A stretch of DNA of 64,000 bases, taken from assembly GCA_964624075.1 (NCBI GenBank), contig CAZUWH010000007.1, positions 42,323 to 106,322 on the forward strand. The letters are read 5' to 3'. Origin of the DNA: CAZUWH01 sp964624075 (GTDB lineage Bacteria > Pseudomonadota > Alphaproteobacteria > Rhodospirillales > Rhodospirillaceae). Both the position numbers and the translations under genes were made by a program. Each line of letters begins with the position of its first letter. Position 1 is the stretch's first letter. The notes beneath the pieces were generated by a model, which saw only the letters and a program-made list of their open reading frames with translations, was not told where the DNA came from and ran no database searches. Shown piece after piece: positions 36,151-44,514 of this stretch.

Positions 36151-37154
36151 GCGTTTCTCTTGTCCGTCTGAAAATGCTGGTAGCCTTGCCGGACAAACGG
36201 CATGGCGTTTCCCCTGGAGTCGTGCACTACGACCTCCCGGCCGGAGACGATCATGCCTACCGCCGTAATCGGCGTGGCCGCGGCTGATGCCAGTTCCGCC
36301 AGCGCTTTCTCCATGCCGGGCGGGGTGGTGAACAGCAGTTCATAGTCATCGCCACCGGCAACGATCGTTTCCAACCAGCGGGAAGTCTGCCCGAGGGCCG
36401 CTGCTGCTGCCGGTGAGAAGGGAAGACGTTCCGCTACCACCTGTGCCCCTACACCCGAACTCCGGCACAGGTGGGAGAGATCCTGCAACAGCCCGTCTGA
36501 GATGTCCACGCATGCGGTGGCCTTGCCAACCAATCCGATACCTGCCGCCAGACGCGGCTGCGGCAGATGATACCGGCTGACCAGATGGCTAGCGAACGCT
36601 GGCCCGGCGTGCGTGAAAGACAGGCGTCCTGTCAGCACCTGCAATCCCAGCGCCCCGTCCCCGACAGTCCCGGTGACATACAGATGATCACCCGCACGGG
36701 CCCCATCCCGGCGCAGCGCCTGCCCTTGTGCCACCAGTCCGAACGCGGTCAGGGAAAAAGTGGCCGGTCCGGGCGTGGCAATGGTATCGCCGCCGATCAG
36801 GGGCAGGCCGAAGTGTTGTCCATCGGCCCTGAGGCCGTTAGCGAATCGGTCGATCCAGGCATCGTCGGCAGAATCGGGAAAAGCCGCCGTCATCACCATT
36901 GCCCACGGCCGGGCCCCCATGGCAGCCAGATCGGACAGGTTGACCCGGATCAGCTTGCGGGCAATCAGATCCGGCGGATCCTCGGACCGGAAATGAACGC
37001 CAGCCGTTATCGCATCGGCCGTGACGACCACCGAACAACCGGCCGGTGGGTCCAGCAACGCCGCATCATCCCGCAAGCCCAGGGCCCCGGGAAAGCCCGC
37101 TGCCAGAGGAGCAAACAGGGTCTCGATCAGCGCGAATTCACCGCGATACTGCAT
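36147..37154 (-). CDS. thiL: Thiamine-monophosphate kinase
   Basis: Phosphorylates thiamine monophosphate to the active diphosphate. From ATG 37154 (MQYRGEFALIETLFAPLAAG) there are 335 residues. Motifs: LGLRDDAALL, VVTADAITAGVHF, KLIRVNLSDLAAMGARPWAM, IGGDTIAT and VDISDGLLQDLSHL, all family landmarks, with VAGGDDYELLFT near the end. The first 17 nt overlap the nusB 3' end, and the stop overlaps the FliL-like start. Member of the rib-nusB-thiL run. Confidence 0.96.
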   Translation of the reverse strand: MQYRGEFALIETLFAPLAAGFPGALGLRDDAALLDPPAGCSVVVTADAITAGVHFRSEDPPDLIARKLIRVNLSDLAAMGARPWAMVMTAAFPDSADDAWIDRFANGLRADGQHFGLPLIGGDTIATPGPATFSLTAFGLVAQGQALRRDGARAGDHLYVTGTVGDGALGLQVLTGRLSFTHAGPAFASHLVSRYHLPQPRLAAGIGLVGKATACVDISDGLLQDLSHLCRSSGVGAQVVAERLPFSPAAAAALGQTSRWLETIVAGGDDYELLFTTPPGMEKALAELASAAATPITAVGMIVSGREVVVHDSRGNAMPFVRQGYQHFQTDKRNA

Positions 37155-37689
37155 GGTCGCTTCCCGCGCCATTGAACTCGTGGGCGCGCAGACGCCGGCC
37201 CAGGCGATCAAGGACGGCATTGACCAGGCCGGGCTCGGACCCGGAATAAAAGGCGTGGGCAACGTCCACGTATTCATTGATCACCACCCGCACCGGAACA
37301 TCAGGCCGTTCTAGAAGCTCGCCAATGCCTACCCGCAGAATGCAACGGACGACGGTTTCCAGCCGCTCCGGATTCCACTCGGCACTCAAGGTCTTGTCGA
37401 TCATGTCGTCGATGTCACGCGCCCGGGCCACGGCGACGTTGACCAGAATGGGAAGAAGCATGGTATCTGGCTCTATCAAGGGGACGGCGACCTCCCGTTC
37501 GTTCTCGACATCCTCGGTCAGTGCCAGATTGGCGATGCGTCGCTCCAGAATGTCCTTGAGGATGGAATCAGGGGATCCCCCGGTGATTTCAATCTGATAC
37601 AACGCCTGCACGGCAGCCAGACGCGCAGCGCTGCGATGACGCGCGCTCCGTCCGCCCGCAGCCTTGTCTGACAGCATGGGGGGTGGCAT
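37138..37689 (-). CDS. nusB: Transcription antitermination factor NusB
   Basis: Binds boxA RNA with S10 in antitermination of rRNA transcription. The 183-residue protein shows ARLAAVQALYQIEITGGSPD near the N-terminus and the conserved helices ARARDIDDMIDKTLSAEWNP, LETVVRCILRVGIGELLERP, VVINEYVDVAHAFYSGSEPG and LVNAVLDRLGR. An N-terminal extension of about 20 residues is rich in Arg/Ser. It overlaps thiL by 17 nt. The 214-bp gap to ribH upstream is longer than the other gaps in this otherwise tightly packed run. Confidence 0.94.
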   Translation of the reverse strand: MPPPMLSDKAAGGRSARHRSAARLAAVQALYQIEITGGSPDSILKDILERRIANLALTEDVENEREVAVPLIEPDTMLLPILVNVAVARARDIDDMIDKTLSAEWNPERLETVVRCILRVGIGELLERPDVPVRVVINEYVDVAHAFYSGSEPGLVNAVLDRLGRRLRAHEFNGAGSDHAVSR

Positions 37690-37903
37690 GTTCCCGAGAC
37701 TCCATTCATTTCATTGCATTTCGTTGCATTGGGCAGGGCAAGCCCCTTGCCTGGCATCCTGCCGCAGAAGAACAACCTCTCCTTCCCGGCCTGGGCGGAC
37801 TGGTCCGCCTGTATACGTGCCGATGTTTGTCACCCAGCAATGATCCGAGGCTGTCTTTCCGGCTTCAAGTCCTTGAGGTGATAAAGGCGCATCCGGTTCC
37901 ATC

Positions 37904-38359
37904 CTACAGGCCAAGTTCCCGTTTCACCTGAATCATCCGCAAGACGGCCGCTGCTGCCCGTTTCCCGTGATTGCCACGGGCCGGGTCCGAGCGGTGCAAG
38001 GCCAATTCATGTGTTGGGCAGGTCAGGATGCCATTGCCGATCGCAAGAGAATACTGCAGGGCAAGCTGCTGCACGCCGGCCATGGCTTCCCGACAGACGT
38101 ACTTATAGTGGTGCGTTTCGCCCTTTATGGCGCAGCCCAGCACCACATACCCGGCAAAACGTTGATCGGTAGCCCGCAGTTCCATGGCGCACACGGCATA
38201 ACGAACCACTGCCGGAATTTCAAGAATACCAGGAATGATCAGGCGCTTGAACCCGGCGCCCCTGCTGGTCAATTCGGCGACTGCGCCCCGGACGAGGTTG
38301 TCGGTGACATCGTCATAGAAACGCGCCTCAACGATGAGAATGCGGGGACCGGCAGTCAC
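37904..38359 (-). CDS. ribH: 6,7-dimethyl-8-ribityllumazine synthase
   Basis: Joins 3,4-dihydroxybutanone phosphate with the pyrimidine intermediate of riboflavin synthesis. The 151-residue protein has the family landmarks in slightly divergent form: ILIVEARFYDDVTDNLVRGA, IPGILEIPAVVRYA, VVLGCAIKGETHHYKYVC (active-site His retained) and IGNGILTCPTHELALHRSD. ATG overlaps the ribBA stop (ATGA, 38356-38359), implying translational coupling. Downstream lies a 214-bp gap, then nusB. Confidence 0.95.
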   Translation of the reverse strand: MTAGPRILIVEARFYDDVTDNLVRGAVAELTSRGAGFKRLIIPGILEIPAVVRYAVCAMELRATDQRFAGYVVLGCAIKGETHHYKYVCREAMAGVQQLALQYSLAIGNGILTCPTHELALHRSDPARGNHGKRAAAAVLRMIQVKRELGL

Positions 38360-39489
38360 GATGCCTCCTTGGTGGCCATCCTACTGGCGGCCACCGGAAT
38401 GGGACGGTGCCCAACAACGGTCAGGCCATAGCCTTCCAGACCTATAATGGTTTTGGGGTTGTTGGTTAGCAAAGTCATGTTCCTCACGCCAAGATCAAGC
38501 AGGATCTGGGCGCCAACGCCGTAGTCCCGTAAGGGATCTCCGCTGGGGCGTTCGCCTTCGTTGCGGGCGCGCACCCGCTCGCTCAGTGCCGTTGGCCGCG
38601 GCTCCCGCAGCAGCACTACGGCCCCGCGACCATGTCCGGCAACCATTTCCATCGCCGCATGAAGCACGCCCCAGCGGCCGGTATCCTGTTCGCCCAAGAC
38701 ATCATCGAGTACATCGAGGGCATGCATGCGGACCACGACCGGTCCCGAATCGGATAGGTTGCCCTTGACCAGGGCGATATGCTCGGCATAGCTGATTTTG
38801 TTGTGGTAAACGATCATGCGCCACACGCCGCCAAAGACGGAATGAAGCCGGGTTTCCACGTTGCGTTCGATCAGTTTCTCGGTCCGTCGGCGATAGGCGA
38901 TCAGGTCGGCGATCTTGCCCACTTTCAGGCCATGCCGCTGGGCGAAGGCCAGCAGTTCCGGCAGGCGAGCCATGGTGCCATCGTCGTTCATGATTTCGCA
39001 GATCACGCCCGATGGGTTGAGGCCAGCCAATCGGGCGATATCCACCGCGGCTTCGGTATGGCCGGTCCGAACCAGCACACCGCCGTCGCAAGCGATCAAG
39101 GGAAAGACATGGCCCGGCGTCATGATGTCGTTCTTACCTTTGCTCGGGTCGATAGTGACGGCGATCGTCCTAGCTCGATCCGGCGCTGAAATCCCGGTGG
39201 TGACCCCTTCGCGTGCCTCGATGCTGACGGTGAAGGCGGTGCCGTGGCGGGATAGATTGTGATCGGTCATAGGCCGCAGGCCCAGTTCCTCGGCCCGGGG
39301 GCGGGTGAGCGCGAGGCAGATGAGACCACGGCCATGTTTGGCCATGAAGTTGATGGCAGCCGGGGTTGCCATCTGGGCCGGAATGACCAGATCGCCTTCG
39401 TTTTCGCGGTCTTCGTCATCAACCAGAATGAACATGCAGCCACTGCGCGCTTCGTCGAGGATTTCCTCGATGGTGGAGAGAGAGGGCAC
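38356..39489 (-). CDS. ribB: Dihydroxybutanone-phosphate synthase with degenerate GTP cyclohydrolase II domain
   Basis: The N-terminal 200 residues are an intact RibB (FILVDDEDRENEGDLVIPAQ, MAKHGRGLICLALT, KNDIMTPGHVFPLIACDGGV, RTGHTEAAVDIARLAGLNPS), making 3,4-dihydroxybutanone 4-phosphate from ribulose 5-phosphate. The C-terminal half is GTP-cyclohydrolase-II-like in shape (SDSGPVVVRMHALDVLDDVL ... YGVGAQILLDLGVRNMTLLT). It lacks the three zinc cysteines of RibA and the surrounding catalytic motif, so it is unlikely to act on GTP. Such RibBX-type proteins are known in alphaproteobacteria. It lies between ribE (5 bp) and ribH (4-bp overlap). Confidence 0.93.
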   Translation of the reverse strand: MPSLSTIEEILDEARSGCMFILVDDEDRENEGDLVIPAQMATPAAINFMAKHGRGLICLALTRPRAEELGLRPMTDHNLSRHGTAFTVSIEAREGVTTGISAPDRARTIAVTIDPSKGKNDIMTPGHVFPLIACDGGVLVRTGHTEAAVDIARLAGLNPSGVICEIMNDDGTMARLPELLAFAQRHGLKVGKIADLIAYRRRTEKLIERNVETRLHSVFGGVWRMIVYHNKISYAEHIALVKGNLSDSGPVVVRMHALDVLDDVLGEQDTGRWGVLHAAMEMVAGHGRGAVVLLREPRPTALSERVRARNEGERPSGDPLRDYGVGAQILLDLGVRNMTLLTNNPKTIIGLEGYGLTVVGHRPIPVAASRMATKEAS

Positions 39490-39494
39490 GGAAG

Positions 39495-40085
39495 TCAGTC
39501 CTTCCCGAGCAGACGCGCGACATAACGCGCCAGCATGTCGATTTCCATATTGACGCGATCACCCGCCTGGACCTGGCCCAGGGTTGTAACCGCCTGGGTG
39601 TGGGGGATGATGTTCACACCAAAGTCATCCGGTCCCACGTCATTGATGGTCAGTGAAACGCCATCCACGGCTACCGATCCCTTCGACGCCAGGTGACGCA
39701 TCAGCTCCAGCGGTGGCACGATGGTGAAGCGCCGGGAGTCGCCCTCCAGCCGGATGGCGGCCACCGTTGCCACACCATCGGCATGGCCGAAAACCATATG
39801 CCCGCCCAGTTCGTCTCCCACGCGCAAGGCCCGTTCGAAATTGACGGGTGTGCCCGGATGCCAATGCCCCAGGGTGGTCCTCGTGAGGGTTTCAGAGGAA
39901 ACCTGAACGGCAAACCAGCCTGGACCGCGGTTGATCACCGTCAGACAGCACCCACTGCAGGCGATCGAAGCGCCTGTTTCTATGGTTGCAGCGTCGTAAT
40001 GCGTGTTGAATTCAAATTGGGCATCGCCCCTTGTCCGCGCCACGCGCCGTACCGTTCCCAGATCGGTGATAAGGCCTGTAAACAT
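39495..40085 (-). CDS. ribE: Riboflavin synthase, alpha subunit
   Basis: Dismutates two lumazine molecules to riboflavin. The 196-residue protein shows the duplicated domain structure. Each half has the beta-barrel pattern, with MFTGLITDLGTVRRVAR at the start, SIACSGCCLTVINR (first-half site), ELGGHMVFGHADGVATV, and the second half GSVAVDGVSLTINDVGPDDF with NIIPHTQAVTTLG. It follows ribD on the minus strand after 136 bp and precedes ribB by 5 bp. Confidence 0.95.
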   Translation of the reverse strand: MFTGLITDLGTVRRVARTRGDAQFEFNTHYDAATIETGASIACSGCCLTVINRGPGWFAVQVSSETLTRTTLGHWHPGTPVNFERALRVGDELGGHMVFGHADGVATVAAIRLEGDSRRFTIVPPLELMRHLASKGSVAVDGVSLTINDVGPDDFGVNIIPHTQAVTTLGQVQAGDRVNMEIDMLARYVARLLGKD

Positions 40086-40221
40086 GCTTCCCCCAAAAAG
40101 AACGCCATCCTCGAACGGACAACCCCCCCCCCGAATGGAAGAGAGAGCCTGCCCCCCCTAACATCCTCACAAGTCTATCACCCTGTCGTTCTCTCACAAA
40201 AGAATCCGTCAAAACGCCAGT
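40086..40221. other. Short spacer between ribD and ribE
   Basis: The longest gap between ribD and ribB. It contains a run of G/C (around 40123-40133) but no FMN-riboswitch-like sequence that I can recognise. Confidence 0.4.
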
Positions 40222-41328
40222 TTACTGTGTAGCCATCCGTTCATGGAGCGTCATCAGATCCTCTCCTACCGTCATCGTTTGGGTTCGCCTGAACACCGGA
40301 CAATCCGCAAGCCGGTCAAGCCCGAAAGGAGCGACCGCCGGCACGCCATCCCCGCCAATGATTTTCGGCGCCTGGAACCACACCAGCCGGTCCACCAGTC
40401 CCTGCCGCAGCAGGGCCGCCGCTAACTGTCCACCGCCTTCCACCAGCAGGCGGGTCAGCCCGCGCGCGCCCAGGGCCGCCAGCAGGGCAGCGGGGCGTGG
40501 ACGTCCGTCATCCCCGGAGGCGACCGGAATCACTTCCACCCCGCGCGCGGCCAGGAAGGTCGCTGCGGCGCCAGCTGCGCTCATGGCAGTACATGCCACC
40601 CATGTCGGCACGGGGCCGGCAAGCACCCTAGCCCGCGGCGGCAGACGCAAGTGGCTATCCACGACTACCCGCACCGGTGAACGGTCTGCAAGTCCCGGCA
40701 GACGGCAGGTGAGGTCAGGATCATCGGCGAGAACGGTACCGATGCCAACCATGACGGCGTCGTGTTCAGCGCGCAGACGGTGGACGTGCGCCCGGGCTAC
40801 GGATCCCGTGATCCAGCGGCTCTCTCCCGCAGTGGTGGCGATACGGCCATCGAGGGTAGAGGCGAGTTTCAGCGTGACCAATGGCCGCCCGGCCGTAATC
40901 CGCATCATGAATCCGGCGTGATCGGCCCTGGCTTCGGCCTCGCGCACGCCCAGGACGACCTTAAGCCCAGCATCACGCAAGCGGGCGACCCCCTGTCCAC
41001 TCACCCGCGGATCCGGGTCCGCGATGGCCGCGACGATACGTGCCACGCCAGCGGCCACCAGGGCATCGGCGCAAGGGGGGGTGCGGCCATGATGACTGCA
41101 CGGCTCCAGGGTCACATAGGCGGTGGCACCGGCTGCCAGCGCCCCCGCCCGGTGTAGAGCCTCGGTTTCAGCATGGGGACGGCCGCCGGTTTGAGTCCAG
41201 CCGCGACCAACCACCCGGCCATTCCGGACCAGCACACAGCCCACGGCAGGATTGGGCCAGACCTGACCCCATCCCCGTCGTCCCAGGGCAAGGGCGGCAT
41301 CCATGAAGGCAAGATCCGTGGCATTCAC
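40222..41328 (-). CDS. ribD: Bifunctional pyrimidine deaminase/reductase RibD
   Basis: Second and third steps of riboflavin synthesis. The N-terminal deaminase domain has the zinc motif HAETEALHRAG and PCSHHGRTPPC (two cysteines). The C-terminal reductase domain has TLKLASTLDGRIATTAGESR, SPVRVVVDSHLRLPPRARVL and LLVEGGGQLAAALLRQGLVD. Length is 368 residues. Its ATG overlaps the nrdR stop (ATGA, 41325-41328), tying riboflavin genes to nrdR translation, as in many proteobacteria. Confidence 0.96.
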   Translation of the reverse strand: MNATDLAFMDAALALGRRGWGQVWPNPAVGCVLVRNGRVVGRGWTQTGGRPHAETEALHRAGALAAGATAYVTLEPCSHHGRTPPCADALVAAGVARIVAAIADPDPRVSGQGVARLRDAGLKVVLGVREAEARADHAGFMMRITAGRPLVTLKLASTLDGRIATTAGESRWITGSVARAHVHRLRAEHDAVMVGIGTVLADDPDLTCRLPGLADRSPVRVVVDSHLRLPPRARVLAGPVPTWVACTAMSAAGAAATFLAARGVEVIPVASGDDGRPRPAALLAALGARGLTRLLVEGGGQLAAALLRQGLVDRLVWFQAPKIIGGDGVPAVAPFGLDRLADCPVFRRTQTMTVGEDLMTLHERMATQ

Positions 41329-41780
41329 TCGCTCTCACCCAATGTTTCGACGAACGTCTCGAAGTCCCTGGCTTCGCGGAAGTCCTTGTAGACCGAGGCG
41401 AACCGGACATAAGCCACCTGATCCAGGTCGCGCAAGGCTTCCATGACCATCTCCCCGATTTTTGCAGAAGCAAATTCGCTTTCACCCGAACTTTCCAGGC
41501 GTCGCTGGATGCCATTGACGACACGTTCGATTTGATCTTCTGTGACCGGCCGTTTGCGCACGGCGATGCGGATGGAACGCATGAGCTTGTCGCGCTCGAA
41601 GGGGGCCCGCTGTCCCCCCTTCTTGAGCACCTGCAACTCACGCAACTGGACCCGCTCGAAGGTAGTGAAGCGGGAACCGCAGTCGGGACAGAATCGTCGC
41701 CGCCGGATCGCGGAATTGTCTTCGGCGGGACGAGAGTCCTTGACCTGCGTATCCTCGTGTCCACAAAAAGGACAACGCAT
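41325..41780 (-). CDS. nrdR: Ribonucleotide reductase repressor NrdR
   Basis: Zinc-ribbon/ATP-cone repressor of ribonucleotide reductase genes. The 151-residue protein begins MRCPFCGHEDTQVKDSRPAE; a second CxxC is at RRRRFCPDCGSRFTTFERVQ. The ATP-cone follows (VLKKGGQRAPFERDKLMRSI, VTEDQIERVVNGIQRRLESS, MVMEALRDLDQVAYVRFASV). It is 3 bp downstream of glyA and overlaps ribD by 4 bp. Confidence 0.97.
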   Translation of the reverse strand: MRCPFCGHEDTQVKDSRPAEDNSAIRRRRFCPDCGSRFTTFERVQLRELQVLKKGGQRAPFERDKLMRSIRIAVRKRPVTEDQIERVVNGIQRRLESSGESEFASAKIGEMVMEALRDLDQVAYVRFASVYKDFREARDFETFVETLGESE

Positions 41781-41783
41781 GCT

Positions 41784-43079
41784 CTACAGTCCTTCATAGA
41801 TTGGGAAACGCTGGCAGAGATCGGCAACGGCTGCCCGTACCGTGCGTTCAACCTCTTCATTGTCGTCGGGATGGGTGGCAAGCCCGTCAAGCACGGTCAC
41901 GATCATCTCACCAACGGCCTGGAATTCGTCATTGCCGAAACCACGCGTGGTAGCGGCCGGGCTGCCCAGGCGCACACCGGAGGTGACGGCGGGCTTCTCG
42001 GGATCAAACGGAATGCCATTCTTGTTGCAGGTGATTCCAGCTCGTTCCAGGCTTTTTTCGGCTGCGGCGCCGGTCAGTTTCTTGGGCCGCAGATCCACCA
42101 GAACCAGGTGGGTGTCGGTCCCTCCTGACACGATATCGAGCCCGCCGGCCTTCAGGGTTTCAGCCAGAGCGCCCGCATTTTCCGTGACCCGGGCGGCATA
42201 GTCCCGGAATGCGGGCTGCAGGGCCTCCCCGAAGGCGACGGCCTTGGCAGCGATGATGTGCATCAGGGGGCCGCCTTGCAGGCCGGGGAACAGGGCGGCG
42301 TTGATTTTCTTGCCGATTTCTTGGTCATTGGACAGGATCAGGCCGCCACGCGGGCCCCGCAAAGTCTTGTGGGTCGTGGATGTGACGACATGGGCGTGGG
42401 GAAGCGGGCTGGGGTGAACGCCGCCTGCCACCAGCCCGGCGAAGTGGGCCATGTCCACCATGAAATAGGCGCCGACCTGGTCAGCGATGGCGCGGAAGCG
42501 GACAAAGTCGATGCAGCGCGGATAAGCCGAGCCACCGGCGATGATCAGACGCGGCTTGTGCTCCCTGGCCAGTCGCTCCACCGCGTCGAAATCGATTCTG
42601 GCATCTTCTCGCCGCACGCCATACTGGACCGCCTGGAACCACTTGCCCGAGACATTGGGCAGTGCGCCATGCGTCAGGTGACCGCCGGCGGCAAGCGACA
42701 TGCCCATGATGGTCTCGCCCGGTTTGACCAGGGCAAGCAGCACCGTTTCGTTGGCCTGGGCCCCGGCGTGTGGCTGGACATTGGCATAGAAACAATCGAA
42801 CAGCGTTCTGGCGCGGTCAATGGCCACCTGTTCGACCACATCCACCCATGCACATCCCCCGTAGTAGCGTCGCCCTGGATAGCCTTCGGCATACTTGTTA
42901 GTAAGAACGCTACCTGCAGCCTCCAGGACAGCCCGTGAAACGATGTTCTCGGAAGCAATGAGTTCGATCTGATCCTGCTGGCGCTTCAGTTCGCCCCGAA
43001 GGGCAGCTTGCAGTTTGGGATCGGCAGTGGCGAGGGGCGTACTGAAAAAAGCATCCCGGAGGGAAGATGCGACTGACAT
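41784..43079 (-). CDS. glyA: Serine hydroxymethyltransferase
   Basis: PLP enzyme that interconverts serine and glycine while making methylene-tetrahydrofolate. The 431-residue protein has IELIASENIVSRAVLEAAGS, the LTNKYAEGYPGRRYYGGC loop, DMAHFAGLVAGG and the PLP-lysine region VVTSTTHKTLRGPRGGLIL. It is the first gene of the minus-strand run glyA-nrdR-ribD-ribE-ribB-ribH-nusB-thiL. The start at 43079 (MSVASSLRDAFF) is supported by an upstream GAGAC-type purine stretch and by the family N-terminus. Confidence 0.97.
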   Translation of the reverse strand: MSVASSLRDAFFSTPLATADPKLQAALRGELKRQQDQIELIASENIVSRAVLEAAGSVLTNKYAEGYPGRRYYGGCAWVDVVEQVAIDRARTLFDCFYANVQPHAGAQANETVLLALVKPGETIMGMSLAAGGHLTHGALPNVSGKWFQAVQYGVRREDARIDFDAVERLAREHKPRLIIAGGSAYPRCIDFVRFRAIADQVGAYFMVDMAHFAGLVAGGVHPSPLPHAHVVTSTTHKTLRGPRGGLILSNDQEIGKKINAALFPGLQGGPLMHIIAAKAVAFGEALQPAFRDYAARVTENAGALAETLKAGGLDIVSGGTDTHLVLVDLRPKKLTGAAAEKSLERAGITCNKNGIPFDPEKPAVTSGVRLGSPAATTRGFGNDEFQAVGEMIVTVLDGLATHPDDNEEVERTVRAAVADLCQRFPIYEGL

Positions 43080-43582
43080 TCAGCAAGTCTCTTTCATCAT
43101 TGATGTGGAGCCATCATTAGCTTGGCAGACATTCACACTACTGCAGGGAAGCAGCCTTTCCTCCCTGCGCTGGCGATCCTGCTGATCACATCTCGTTATC
43201 ATATGGCACCGCCCAAGGCCAGCATGCCACCATCTTTTGCGACCGCTCTTCGGGATGGGAACGACCGGGTCCGGAGCTGGAGAGACTTCCCTCGCATGGC
43301 CGGGGGCCGGGATGCAGTCATGGTCGAAATGCCTTCCTTTCCCGGATCGGTCTTAAGCCATCAGGACACTCCTGATGGGCCTTCTAGATTCTTAAAGGTC
43401 TCCATCAGGTGAGATATCTAGCCACAAGCTTCAAAAATGACTGGCCTTCAATATGGCTATTTCCACAGGTTTGCTTGTGGTTACAGCGGGTATATCATGG
43501 ACTGTCCCTGAATCTACATCCAGATTCTTCTTGTCACTAGGGTAGCCAAAGAATCTAATATTTTCCACTGCTGATTCGGCAA
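43080..43582. other. Divergent spacer between glyA and mucR copy 2
   Basis: About 500 bp. It contains a perfect 7-bp hairpin CATCAGG-ACACT-CCTGATG (43359-43377) and becomes AT-richer towards mucR. This could be leader or regulatory sequence for either gene; no riboswitch was recognised. No gene is supported. Confidence 0.45.
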
Positions 43583-43612
43583 TTGACATCGAAATCCAAC
43601 AGGGCGCATAAT
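43583..43612 (+). promoter_or_regulatory. Sigma-70-type promoter of mucR copy 2
   Basis: TTGACA (43583-43588) and CATAAT (43607-43612) are separated by 18 nt. The predicted start near 43620 leaves a leader of about 30 nt before ATG 43650, which argues against the in-frame ATG at 43623 as the true start. Confidence 0.65.
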
Positions 43613-43649
43613 TACTCTGCGGATGTTGAGGTACAAGGTTGAAAACAAC

Positions 43650-44108
43650 ATGAATGAGAACACAACCGACCGAGTGGGACGTGAAGAGATGTTGCGTATG
43701 GCTGTGGATGTGGTTGCAGCCTATGTGAGCAAGAATCCATTGCCAGCCGGACAGATTCCAGAGATTATCCAGACTGTCTTCCTGTCACTCAACGCCCTTG
43801 AAAACAACGGGGCCGAAACAAAAACTGAAGCACCCAAGCCTGCGGTCCCGGCCAGAAGGTCAGTTTTTCCCGATTACATCATCTGTCTCGAGGATGGCAA
43901 GAAGCTGAAGATGCTGAAGCGGCATCTGCGTACCAATTACAACATGTCTCCCGACGAATACCGGGCTAAGTGGAGCCTGGCAGCGGATTATCCAATGGTG
44001 GCACCCAGCTATGCTGCTCAGCGTTCCGACTTCGCGAAAAAAATTGGCCTTGGCCGCAAGCGGATGGACAATGGTGTAAGTGGACGACGCAAGGGAGGCA
44101 GGTCGTAA
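43650..44108 (+). CDS. MucR/Ros-family transcriptional regulator (copy 2)
   Basis: Second MucR-like protein, 152 residues: MNENTTDRVGREEMLRMAVD, an oligomerisation region AAYVSKNPLPAGQIPEIIQT, a linker, then DYIICLEDGKKLKMLKRHLR, NYNMSPDEYRAKW and YPMVAPSYAAQRSDFAKKIG, with a basic tail. As in copy 1, the second finger histidine is not visible (TNY). The finger region is almost identical to copy 1 over DYIICLEDGKKLKMLKRHL, while the N-terminal half differs. It has its own promoter and lies next to a small DUF6898-like gene on the opposite strand. Confidence 0.92.
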   Translation: MNENTTDRVGREEMLRMAVDVVAAYVSKNPLPAGQIPEIIQTVFLSLNALENNGAETKTEAPKPAVPARRSVFPDYIICLEDGKKLKMLKRHLRTNYNMSPDEYRAKWSLAADYPMVAPSYAAQRSDFAKKIGLGRKRMDNGVSGRRKGGRS

Positions 44109-44210
44109 AAAACAAGAGCTTTGACAAGGTCGGTCAGGAAATCTTCCTGGCCGATCTCGTGGTCGGGCAAGGGTCTGCAACATCCTTAGACATGTCCTCA
44201 AGGATAAGGA

Positions 44211-44447
44211 TCATGTATAAAGGCCGGGTCGACGCAGCAGACGGGACGATTGAGGGAGCTCCTTCTTCTTGATCAGCAGCCTTGGTTTGCGTTTAGCCTG
44301 CTTCATCAGGAGGACGGAGGTAGCAAAATGCGCCGGTGCGACAAGGGAGGCTTCAAGCCCTGTGACTGGATCGAGTGCCGTCACCTTGCAGGTCTTCCCG
44401 ATGCGAATGATTTTATACAGGAGTTCATCAGGATCTGGCTGTGACAA
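44211..44447 (-). CDS. Small conserved protein, DUF6898-like
   Basis: A 78-residue protein: MSQPDPDELLYKIIRIGKTC, KVTALDPVTGLEASLVAPAH, then FATSVLLMKQAKRKPRLLIK and a basic end. The pattern KVTAIDPVTG followed by a hydrophobic helix and a basic C-terminus is a recurrent small alphaproteobacterial protein, often placed near histidine genes. No function is known. It converges with mucR copy 2 (102 bp apart). Confidence 0.65.
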   Translation of the reverse strand: MSQPDPDELLYKIIRIGKTCKVTALDPVTGLEASLVAPAHFATSVLLMKQAKRKPRLLIKKKELPQSSRLLRRPGLYT

Positions 44448-44514
44448 GGGCTTCCTCCTCTCTTTCTGCCTGCAGGTAAGCCCAGCATGAAGCCGGCGAG
44501 CACCTCGGATTATT

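Noticed and set aside
40086..40221. FMN riboswitch between ribD and ribE
   Set aside because: No RFN-type conserved helices recognised, and the genes lie within a run led by glyA.
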